Source: Bacteroidota bacterium
GTDB taxonomy: Bacteria > Bacteroidota > Bacteroidia > Chitinophagales > Chitinophagaceae
Direction of reading: 5' to 3'
DNA: 64,000 nucleotides
NCBI GenBank assembly: GCA_018267965.1
Contig: JAFDXK010000001.1
Location: 1,116,001 to 1,180,000, forward strand
Positions within the stretch are counted from its first letter, which is position 1, and the number at the start of each line of letters is the position of its first letter. The notes below the pieces were generated by a model. That model was not told where the DNA came from, did no database searches, and saw only the letters and a program-made list of their open reading frames with translations. Positions 1-8,050 of the stretch are shown here, in pieces. Position numbers and translations under genes: made by a program.

Positions 1-371
1 CCGAATGAGTTGAGCATTTTAGTCGCGCGTTCTTCGATAACATGCGGCTCCATATGATATAAAGTACCTGTAAAATTCAAATATTCCCGTGGTGTTAGCA
101 GGTCATATAATTCTGCCAATTCAGGCACGTAGCCTATCATTTTTTTCACTTCCAGCACATTATCCCTCAGGTTTAGCCCGTTTACAGTTACATCACCCGT
201 ATAGTCCTGAATCACCCCGTTCAACACTTTTACAGTGGTAGATTTACCGGCACCGTTAGGACCAATATAACCGATAATTTGTCCGGGATAAATATCAAGG
301 TCAATATTATTTAAAACTGTCTTATCACCGTAGTTTTTGCAGAGATTGCGAATTGTGATTATTGGTTGCAT
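1..371 (-). CDS. ABC transporter ATP-binding protein (partial, 5' part only)
   Basis: The gene starts at an ATG at 371 and runs off the left edge of the window, so only about 123 N-terminal residues are present. The Walker A motif GPNGAGKST is visible near residue 38, preceded by the usual NLCKNYGDKTVL-type strand. The segment after it (VKKMIGYVPE and YDLLTPREYL) matches the Q-loop region of the ABC-2 type (drug, lipid or gliding-related) ATPases that work with a separate permease. It would energise export from the cytoplasmic face of the inner membrane. The permease partner must lie outside the window; the neighbouring oxidoreductase is not obviously related. Confidence 0.88.
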   Translation of the reverse strand, partial: MQPIITIRNLCKNYGDKTVLNNIDLDIYPGQIIGYIGPNGAGKSTTVKVLNGVIQDYTGDVTVNGLNLRDNVLEVKKMIGYVPELAELYDLLTPREYLNFTGTLYHMEPHVIEERATKMLNSF

Positions 372-451
372 AATGGTAAAATTATAATTCCTTCGCACAC
401 CATTAGCATACGAAGGAATAAACTATTGTAAAATACCCCGTAGAGTGTTAG

Positions 452-1099
452 TTACATCTTTATCAGTTTAAAAGCATGTGTCCACTGGTTGCGCAGGAAA
501 CCCGGCAGGCACCACAGTATGCATAATTGCTCGATAACCCTTGCTGCTGTGGCTTTACCCATATCTTCTGTTTCCCAGCCAAACTTATCCAGTATAGTTT
601 CTACTTCTTTTTTTGCATTATCGTTATTACCGCAAATAAACATTGAAGGCTTACCATCAGGAAAATTCGGATTCACCATATATGCGTTACCAACACTATT
701 GAAACATTTTACAAAATGCGCATCAGGAAAACGAGATTGTAATATCTCCATTAACGACTCGTCTTGTGTGGTAAAATACTTCAAAACACCATCCTGTGGC
801 GGAGCTTCAGCTATAGGGTTAGTAGTATCTATCACTGTTTTACCTGTCAGATTTTGAGGACCGGCCATTTCTATAACGTCTGTTGCCGATTTACCGGACA
901 CAGCCAAAACAATTGTTTCTCCGAATTCAGCTACCTCTTCAAAGCTGCCAACTTTTGCCTTGTAACCTATTTCATCTACCCAATCAGAGAGTTTCGAAAT
1001 ATCCCTGGTGCCTAACATCACATCATAACCATGTTTGATAAAGCCTTTACCTAATGTCTTGGCTACAATACCTGAGCCTAATATGCCAATTTTATTCAT
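452..1099 (-). CDS. NADP-binding oxidoreductase, F420-dependent reductase-like
   Basis: A 215-residue protein with an N-terminal Rossmann fold. The dinucleotide-binding glycine motif GILGSGIVAKTLG lies at residues 5-17 and LGTRD, which ends the second strand, suggests preference for NADP(H). The body (VIDTTNPI, FVKCFNSVGN) matches the family annotated as NADPH-dependent F420 reductase or YqcF/coenzyme F420-dependent NADP oxidoreductase. In Bacteroidota, which lack F420, such proteins have no settled substrate, so I give only the fold-level call. It ends about 80 bp upstream of the ABC ATPase gene on the same strand and could be co-transcribed with it. Confidence 0.75.
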   Translation of the reverse strand: MNKIGILGSGIVAKTLGKGFIKHGYDVMLGTRDISKLSDWVDEIGYKAKVGSFEEVAEFGETIVLAVSGKSATDVIEMAGPQNLTGKTVIDTTNPIAEAPPQDGVLKYFTTQDESLMEILQSRFPDAHFVKCFNSVGNAYMVNPNFPDGKPSMFICGNNDNAKKEVETILDKFGWETEDMGKATAARVIEQLCILWCLPGFLRNQWTHAFKLIKM

Positions 1100-1403
1100 A
1101 AGTAGTATCTGTTAAGTCAGCAATCTAAAATATTATTCCATCAAAAAGAATGATATAGATTATAACAATTTCCTATCCGTACATTTCAATATGTATCATT
1201 TTACAGAGCATTAAGCATATATTTTTTATACTATTTATAATTTTTAAGATTTTTTTCTAAAAAATGACAAAAATCGACCAACGGGTTAACGCTTAAATGC
1301 TGTCTTAAAGCGTAGAAATACAATAGATTTTGTGAATAAATCAGCTTGGATTTCAAAAACTAAATTGATAATTTTAACCGCTTATACATAAATAACAAAA
1401 AAC
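1100..1403. other. AT-rich intergenic region between divergent genes
   Basis: This 304-bp gap separates the minus-strand oxidoreductase from the plus-strand surface protein, so it must carry promoters in both directions. I see several TTAA words near 1283-1310 (GGGTTAACG, then CTTAAA twice). Their spacing does not match the GTTAA arrays near 37.4 and 39.3 kb. A TAGATTTTG word near 1326 is one base longer than the usual -7 element. No open frame of convincing composition is present. Confidence 0.5.
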
Positions 1404-4400
1404 ATGAATGTAATGAACCGCTCAATGCGATTTATAGCAGTTGCGCTTATTGCACTTTCGTCAATTTTAGCACCTAAAAATGCTAAAGCCTGTCACTTTG
1501 GAGCTGCAGAAATGTGGGTAGATTATGTAGGTGCTGGTATTGATGGCTGTACAGGTACTGCAGAATACAAGTATGATGTAACTGTTATCATTTATTATGC
1601 TTGCCAAACCTGTTGGACGAGCGGTAGCACATCCATACCTATCCAGGTTACGTCTGCAACACTCGGTTATAATACAAGCTATACTGCTGATACAATACCC
1701 GGGCCGGTAGATACGGTTCAATCATTGTGCCCTCAGTACTTCCCTTTAAACAGTTGTGCTAATCCTGCTAACGTTGGTAAATACAATGCATACCAGGGAA
1801 GGCACTACAAAACAACTATCATATTACCATCAGCTCAACCTGACTGGATATTCTCAACTGCAAGCTGCTGCCGTAATGCTGCAGTAAATGCAACACCACA
1901 ATATGGTAGCTTTTACATTGAAGCAGGTTTGAATAACCAGATACACTATAACAACAGTACACCGAGATTCTTAACGCATCCATTACCATACATATGTGTC
2001 AATCAGGCCAATACATACCTGAATAGTCCTTTCGACCCTCAGGGCGACTCGATGAATATCGTTCAGGCAAGACCTATTCAAACAGGACCTGGCGCATACA
2101 CTTATCTGAACTATAACGCACCATACTCATTAGCTGACCCGATGAACTCAGCTAGTTCTAATCCTTATGTATTAAACCCTGTAACAGGTGCTGCAACGTT
2201 TACGCCTCAGTTAGTAAATACTTACGCGCTTGCATTCAGGGCAGATGAATATGACCGGGCAACAGGCATTCGCACAGCATGGGCAATGCGCGACGTACAG
2301 GTGTTGGTAACGCCATGTACAATACCTCCTCCGGATATCGACTCATTAAAACCAACAATGACTGTTGAAGCAGGTACTGTAGTACCTGTGCAAGGCGGTG
2401 GTAAAGCTGTTGTTACTTGTCCAGGTAACAATTTGAAATTCAGTTTGAATTCTCACGTAGACAGTACAACACACTTCTTGTACATGTATGCTAATACAGG
2501 TTTGTTCTCAGGCTCAACATTCTCTACAATCGGCGCCGGCACTAACAACTGTACAGGTACTTTCACTTGGACACCAACTACTGCTGATATAGGCGAACAT
2601 ACTTTGGTAATAACATCTTCTGATTCAAGCTGCCAGGTATGGCAACCAATTGTGCTGAGGAACTATACTGTAGTTTATATCAAAGTAATGGCAGGTCTTG
2701 ATGCCGGACGTGATATACCAACTTGTCAACTGAACCCTCCTAAACGCAGGCTTTCGGTAAGAGGTTATGGTAACCTTATACTTAACATTCTATGGAGTGA
2801 TGTTAACGGAGGCCCTGCACAAAATATTGACAATCCTAATTCTATAGCTCCGATTGTAAGCGGTCCGGGCGGAACAGGATATGTTGTATATTCTTCTGAC
2901 TTAAAAGACATGTGTAAAAGCAGAGATACCGTTTATTTAGTAAACGATATGAGCAACACTGTTGACATATTCCCGCAGGCTGACAAATTTGTTATGTGTC
3001 GCCCTGATTATCTACAACTCGATGCTGTACCTAAAGGTGCAGGACCGATAACGAATATTCCATGTGCTGCAAGCCCTACTTATACTTGCGATGTACCTGA
3101 TAGTTTTGTGATATGGGGTACTCCTACTTTTGGTACAGGTATACCTTATGATACTTTAGGCACTTCTTCTCCTGTTGTATCTATTCAGCACTATGCCGGC
3201 AAAATGCAATTCCTAATTCGCAAAGATGAAATCAGGGAATATGGATTAAGAGCAGGTAGCATCAGGAGCCTGGGCTTTGAAATGACTGATAACACAGAGC
3301 CTAATTTTGATTATGCTAACTTCAGCATCTATATAGGTTGTACAGACTCAACAAAACTTGATAAATCAAAAGGCTTCATCACAGCAGGATTAACACAAGT
3401 ATATACTAATCCGGGCACTATTAAATTAGACAATGGCTGGCATAATTTCCAGTTCCAAAACACTTATAACTGGGATACTAATAAACACCTTGTAATAGTA
3501 GTGTGCTGGGGTAATAACCCAACAATAGCGAATCCTTGTGCCGGTTCTACAGGTCACGCAGGCTTTATGAAATACATGCCTACTACCTACCCTGCAACTT
3601 TAAGCCTCGTTCCTACTGTAGCAGCATCAACATTGTATCTGTGCGACTCTACTAAATCTGCAAGCATGCTTGAAATGACCACCCGTCCTGTATTTACAAT
3701 GACCTTCTGCGATGCACCTGGTTTACCATTTGTATATAAGTGGTATCCTGGCGTCATGTTATCAGATTCTACAGTAAAACAACCATTAGCTTATGTTCCT
3801 AAAACTACTAATTACTCCGTAGTTACTTTAGGTAAAAACGGGTGTATGATTGCAGATACTTTACAGGTTATTGTGCCAGAACACCACTTCAAAGTATTCC
3901 CTGCTGATACCTCTATCTGTTTCGGACAAACAGCACCACTTGAAATCAAAAATGGTGTATACTATCAGTGGTTCGAATACGAAGACGGATTGTATAAAGA
4001 TTCTCATAACTCATTAAGCTGTGATTATTGTGCTAATCCTGTTGCCAAACCAAAGAAAAGCACACACTATAAAATCATGGTTGGAGATCAATACTTCTGC
4101 TACGATACCATCGATGCATACATAGAAGTACGTCCTCTGCCATTGGTAAATATCCTGAACAAAGACACCGTAGTGAAATACGGTCAAAGCCTTCAGTTAC
4201 TGGTAAATGGTGCAAGGGTATACAACTGGACACCGGTAGCCACACTGAACAATCCAAATATCTCTTATCCTGTAGCCACACCAACAGAACCAACAATGTA
4301 TGTGGTATCAGGTATAGGTTCAAACGGCTGTTATGCTTACGATACAGTACGCGTAGGTATTAACTACAGGGATAACCTGTTCATCCCTACAGCGTTCACA

Positions 4401-4637
4401 CCTAACGGAGATGGTAAGAATGATGTGTTCAAAGTAGCTAACATGACGTTCCAAAGGATACAGGAGTTCAAAGTATTTAACCGTTGGGGCCAGGAAGTAT
4501 ACAATGGCAACAAAGGCTGGGATGGTAACTGGCATGGCGTACCACAGGAAATGGGCGATTACCAGTACTACATCAGGGTAAGCTACCCGGATGGCCTGGT
4601 AGAAAGCTACAAGGGCAATGTGACCTTAATCAGATAA
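1404..4637 (+). CDS. Large T9SS-exported surface protein with type B (gliding-motility) C-terminal domain
   Basis: A 1077-residue secreted protein. The N-terminus (MRFIAVALIALSSILA, cleavage near NAKA) is a Sec signal peptide. The mature part starts with CHFGAAEMWVDYVG, related to the HxAGGE start of the two following proteins. Middle segments contain cysteine pairs and Ig/PKD-like repeats. The C-terminus from about residue 990 (FIPTAFTPNGDGKNDVFKV, FNRWGQEVY, GWDGNW, ending GNVTLIR) is the classic gliding-associated type B sorting domain, which directs export by T9SS and attachment to or release from the cell surface. It has its own terminator, so it is probably transcribed separately from the next two genes. 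Binding partner unknown; adhesion or a matrix role is inferred. Confidence 0.9.
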   Translation: MNVMNRSMRFIAVALIALSSILAPKNAKACHFGAAEMWVDYVGAGIDGCTGTAEYKYDVTVIIYYACQTCWTSGSTSIPIQVTSATLGYNTSYTADTIPGPVDTVQSLCPQYFPLNSCANPANVGKYNAYQGRHYKTTIILPSAQPDWIFSTASCCRNAAVNATPQYGSFYIEAGLNNQIHYNNSTPRFLTHPLPYICVNQANTYLNSPFDPQGDSMNIVQARPIQTGPGAYTYLNYNAPYSLADPMNSASSNPYVLNPVTGAATFTPQLVNTYALAFRADEYDRATGIRTAWAMRDVQVLVTPCTIPPPDIDSLKPTMTVEAGTVVPVQGGGKAVVTCPGNNLKFSLNSHVDSTTHFLYMYANTGLFSGSTFSTIGAGTNNCTGTFTWTPTTADIGEHTLVITSSDSSCQVWQPIVLRNYTVVYIKVMAGLDAGRDIPTCQLNPPKRRLSVRGYGNLILNILWSDVNGGPAQNIDNPNSIAPIVSGPGGTGYVVYSSDLKDMCKSRDTVYLVNDMSNTVDIFPQADKFVMCRPDYLQLDAVPKGAGPITNIPCAASPTYTCDVPDSFVIWGTPTFGTGIPYDTLGTSSPVVSIQHYAGKMQFLIRKDEIREYGLRAGSIRSLGFEMTDNTEPNFDYANFSIYIGCTDSTKLDKSKGFITAGLTQVYTNPGTIKLDNGWHNFQFQNTYNWDTNKHLVIVVCWGNNPTIANPCAGSTGHAGFMKYMPTTYPATLSLVPTVAASTLYLCDSTKSASMLEMTTRPVFTMTFCDAPGLPFVYKWYPGVMLSDSTVKQPLAYVPKTTNYSVVTLGKNGCMIADTLQVIVPEHHFKVFPADTSICFGQTAPLEIKNGVYYQWFEYEDGLYKDSHNSLSCDYCANPVAKPKKSTHYKIMVGDQYFCYDTIDAYIEVRPLPLVNILNKDTVVKYGQSLQLLVNGARVYNWTPVATLNNPNISYPVATPTEPTMYVVSGIGSNGCYAYDTVRVGINYRDNLFIPTAFTPNGDGKNDVFKVANMTFQRIQEFKVFNRWGQEVYNGNKGWDGNWHGVPQEMGDYQYYIRVSYPDGLVESYKGNVTLIR

Positions 4638-4656
4638 ATTATCTTAAACAATATTA

Positions 4657-4689
4657 ACAGCCGCTTCTTAACGAAGCGGCTGTTTTATT
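4657..4689 (+). terminator. Intrinsic terminator of the first surface-protein gene
   Basis: An 11-bp perfect stem, ACAGCCGCTTC with GAAGCGGCTGT, encloses a 5-nt loop and runs into TTTTATT. It starts 20 nt after the stop codon. Confidence 0.9.
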
Positions 4690-4809
4690 AATATTTGATT
4701 AAATAAATAAAATACCCAACAATATTTCCGCAAAGTATGTCTGATATTATATAAATAATTCAGTCAAAAAATCTTAAATTTATTTATCAGTAACTCATAA
4801 AATGCTTTC

Positions 4810-7779
4810 ATGAAAAACAAGCTATATCTACTTTCAATTATAGCAGTAATATTCGCACTGTCATTGAAACCGAATGTTGCAAAAGCTGACCACTGCGCGG
4901 GTGGTGAATTGATATATGAATGGATAGGAGATTCTTCTTATCGCTTCATATTTAAGTTCTATCGTGATTGCACAGGTATTGATGCGTATGCAAATCAGCA
5001 GTTGTGTATATACAACACCTGTACTGCGTCTTTGATTAATGTAACCATGAATAAATGGACAGGTCCGCTACCCGGCAACAGACAAAACGGAGACCCCGTT
5101 GCTGCAGGTTGTTCAGGATATCCGACAAGATGTGAAAGCACATCCTCCACTATACCGGGTTACAGAGAATGGTGGTATTCGTGTACCTATACACTCCCCT
5201 TCCAATGTAATTATTGGCGGTTTGGTGTATCGGTCAGTGCCCGAAATTTCAGTAATAATATACCGGGAGGATTTTTGTATTTAGAAACCACTTTTGATAA
5301 TACAACGCACCCCGGGGTCTCGCCCTTTCAGGGTAATTCATCTCCATACTTTTCCATCAAACCCGTCCCTTACGTCTGTATCAATCAACCGGCATCATAT
5401 AACAACGGAGCTATTGACCCCAACGGCGATTCACTTGCCACAGATTTACTTAATCCCCGATCGGGTGGATTGTGTGATGGCTCAGCAGCAAACCTGACGT
5501 ATAACCCGGCGAGTCCGGCTTACTCTTTACCTAATAATCCGATACAAACTAATAATACGTGGGTAACGAACCCCACCACTGGTAATATGACATTCACGCC
5601 TTCGCAATTTGGGCCGGGAACTATTACTGTAAGAACAAAAGAATTTAGAAATGGCGTACTCATAGGTTCTATTATGCGTGACGTTCAAATACAGGTTTTA
5701 AACTGTTCATCAGTTGTGCCCACTATATCTCCAGTCACGAGTACAATTACAGGTGGCGCATATTTGTCTAACCGCGTAAATGGTTGTGCTGGGCTTACAT
5801 TAAACTTCTGTTATGATGTCGTTTCAACTGATAAGCAGGCAGTACTGATATTAGATGATAACCATGATTATTCTATACCGAACGCAATAGTAACATATAC
5901 TAATCAGAAAAAAGATTCAATAAGGGGATGTTTAACATGGACGCCATCTGTCACCGATACAGGATTAAGATCCTTGGTAGTAACGGTAAAAGACTCTACT
6001 TGCCGTCCACCGGGAATATTACTTTACCATACTTTTACTTTACCAATTTATATTTGGCCAGCAACCAGAACAGTTCCTGACACTAGTGTATGCCCTGGTC
6101 AAACAGCTTATCTCACCGCAGTTGGTGGTGGCAATTATACATGGTCAGTTCTACCGGGAGGTTCTCCTGTCACTTCGTTAAGTTGCACATCGTGCACAAG
6201 TCCTGTAGCTACACCTCTGTTAAAAACAAGCTATGTAGTAACATCTACAGTTAATAGCTTCTGCCCTAACAATAAAGATACTGTTATGGTAGATGTATTA
6301 CCAAGCCTTAAGTTTACTCCGTTGAAGGATACAATAACATGTCCTGATAACCCGGTTATATTAGACTTAAAACCTAATCCGCCACCGGGAGTTTCTTACA
6401 CTTACAAGTTTACTCCATCTACTTACCTTGATGATAGTACAAAGAGTGCACCTAAAACTACACCGAAGAAGAGTATCACTTATACCGTAGTGCTTACATC
6501 TAATGCGAATCAATGTAAAGGATTTGACACTGTTTTTGTAGATGTATTGACTGGATTTAAAATTCTGAATCCGGATACAGCTGTATGTCAGGGAAGCCAG
6601 GTACAAGTAAGAGCTACCGGCGACACACGCTATTCATTTAATTGGAAGTCTACTGGTTTGCCCGGCGCTTTTAATAACTTAAATATACTTACACCTATCA
6701 TTACACCAATCGGTATAGGAACTAATACCTATACACTTGTAGCTAAATACGGACAATGTAAGGATGATTCTACATCACTGAAAATAGACTTACAGCCAAT
6801 ACCAACTGTAACAGTAGATAATGATGCATCTATGTGTTTCGGGGATACTATGCAACTACATAGCACTGTGTTACCTGCAAATTATCCTTTCACATTATTG
6901 TGGACACCAGGCGCACAACTGGATGACCCGAACATCCCTAACCCGATATTCAAGGCTAATCAAACTAATACGCTCACACTTACCGCATCTACATCAGCAG
7001 GTTGTAGCGGAAGTGATGATGTTAAACTCACTGTATACCCTGCTAAATTCCTGACTGCAAGCAATGACACATCTATATGTCCGGGAGATAAGGTACAACT
7101 TCATGTTATAGGAAATGGAGTTAAAACTTTCAGGTGGTATCCGGATATACGAATCAGCGATGTAACATCTTTCAACCCTACGGTTAGTCCTGCAGTAACG
7201 CAAACATATATGGCTACTGCATCAGATACTAATTCATGTAACGATACCATTAAAGTAAAAGTGATAGTACATCCTAAAGGTTTAATAGAACTGCCGGATT
7301 CAGTACGTATTTACCCGGGAGAATCTTATCAGATGGAACCCGGAGGTAACTGTACTTATTTTAGCTGGTTCCCTCCTATTGGCCTAAGCAGTGCTACAAT
7401 ATCCAATCCGGTTGCTAAACCTGAAGTAAACACTTTGTACAATGTAACAGCAAGAACCGAAGCTGGTTGTACTGCAAATGCGAAAGTAAATGTGTTTGTT
7501 TCTATAGAAAGCATACTTGATGTGCCTAATGCTTTTGCACCCGGAAGTGACAATGGTGTATTTAAAATACTACGCAGAGGTGACGCTACTTTAAAAACAT
7601 TCTCAGTATTTAATCGTTGGGGACAAAAGGTCTTTGAAACAACAGATATAAATAAAGGATGGGACGGTACATTTAAAGGAGACGCTCAACCTATGGGAGT
7701 ATATGTATACATGGTAGAAGCTGTGACTACTACCGGCCGTGTTTTCAGCAAACAAGGCAATGTAACCTTAGTACGATAG
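4810..7779 (+). CDS. Large T9SS type B surface protein, paralogue A of a tandem pair
   Basis: A 989-residue secreted protein. A signal peptide (LYLLSIIAVIFALSL, cleavage near KA-DH) is followed by DHCAGGELIYEW, the conserved opening of a family of large Bacteroidota surface proteins. A cysteine-rich N-terminal domain (CTGIDAY, CSGYPTRC, EWWYSCTYTLPF) occupies roughly residues 27-300. It is followed by Ig/PKD-like repeats beginning at motifs such as DTSVCPGQ, DTAVCQGS, DASMCFGD and DTSICPGD. The C-terminus (VPNAFAPGSDNG, FNRWGQKVFE, GWDGTF, ending GNVTLVR) is the type B T9SS sorting domain. The protein is closely related to the next one throughout, most strongly in the repeats and C-terminus. 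Function is inferred to be cell-surface or matrix adhesion; no catalytic motif is visible. Confidence 0.9.
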   Translation: MKNKLYLLSIIAVIFALSLKPNVAKADHCAGGELIYEWIGDSSYRFIFKFYRDCTGIDAYANQQLCIYNTCTASLINVTMNKWTGPLPGNRQNGDPVAAGCSGYPTRCESTSSTIPGYREWWYSCTYTLPFQCNYWRFGVSVSARNFSNNIPGGFLYLETTFDNTTHPGVSPFQGNSSPYFSIKPVPYVCINQPASYNNGAIDPNGDSLATDLLNPRSGGLCDGSAANLTYNPASPAYSLPNNPIQTNNTWVTNPTTGNMTFTPSQFGPGTITVRTKEFRNGVLIGSIMRDVQIQVLNCSSVVPTISPVTSTITGGAYLSNRVNGCAGLTLNFCYDVVSTDKQAVLILDDNHDYSIPNAIVTYTNQKKDSIRGCLTWTPSVTDTGLRSLVVTVKDSTCRPPGILLYHTFTLPIYIWPATRTVPDTSVCPGQTAYLTAVGGGNYTWSVLPGGSPVTSLSCTSCTSPVATPLLKTSYVVTSTVNSFCPNNKDTVMVDVLPSLKFTPLKDTITCPDNPVILDLKPNPPPGVSYTYKFTPSTYLDDSTKSAPKTTPKKSITYTVVLTSNANQCKGFDTVFVDVLTGFKILNPDTAVCQGSQVQVRATGDTRYSFNWKSTGLPGAFNNLNILTPIITPIGIGTNTYTLVAKYGQCKDDSTSLKIDLQPIPTVTVDNDASMCFGDTMQLHSTVLPANYPFTLLWTPGAQLDDPNIPNPIFKANQTNTLTLTASTSAGCSGSDDVKLTVYPAKFLTASNDTSICPGDKVQLHVIGNGVKTFRWYPDIRISDVTSFNPTVSPAVTQTYMATASDTNSCNDTIKVKVIVHPKGLIELPDSVRIYPGESYQMEPGGNCTYFSWFPPIGLSSATISNPVAKPEVNTLYNVTARTEAGCTANAKVNVFVSIESILDVPNAFAPGSDNGVFKILRRGDATLKTFSVFNRWGQKVFETTDINKGWDGTFKGDAQPMGVYVYMVEAVTTTGRVFSKQGNVTLVR

Positions 7780-7800
7780 ATATTTTATTAACAAATGAAA

Positions 7801-7829
7801 ACACCCTGTAATTACGGGGTGTTTTTTTA
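7801..7829 (+). terminator. Intrinsic terminator after paralogue A
   Basis: The stem ACACCC / GGGTGT, with a 10-nt loop, is followed by a run of seven T. It begins 22 nt after the stop codon. Confidence 0.85.
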
Positions 7830-8050
7830 TTTATATGCTCCAATAATGCACATTAAACCACTTGTTGCATTACCCATACAATACATTAATTATTAGTTTA
7901 AAATAAAAAAATGACTGTTTGCCCAACATAGAATGTTAAATTCCTGTCTTATTTATTATGACAATAATTGTTATAAATGTAACATTATTATCATTAACAA
8001 AGAATTAATAAATAAACAAAATTATTATCAACCTGTTAAAATAAGACACT

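Noticed and set aside
1263-1330. TTAA words upstream of the first surface-protein gene that resemble the GTTAA arrays
   Set aside because: Only one is a true GTTAA, and the spacings (7 and 12 bp) do not match the 26/23/22 pattern.
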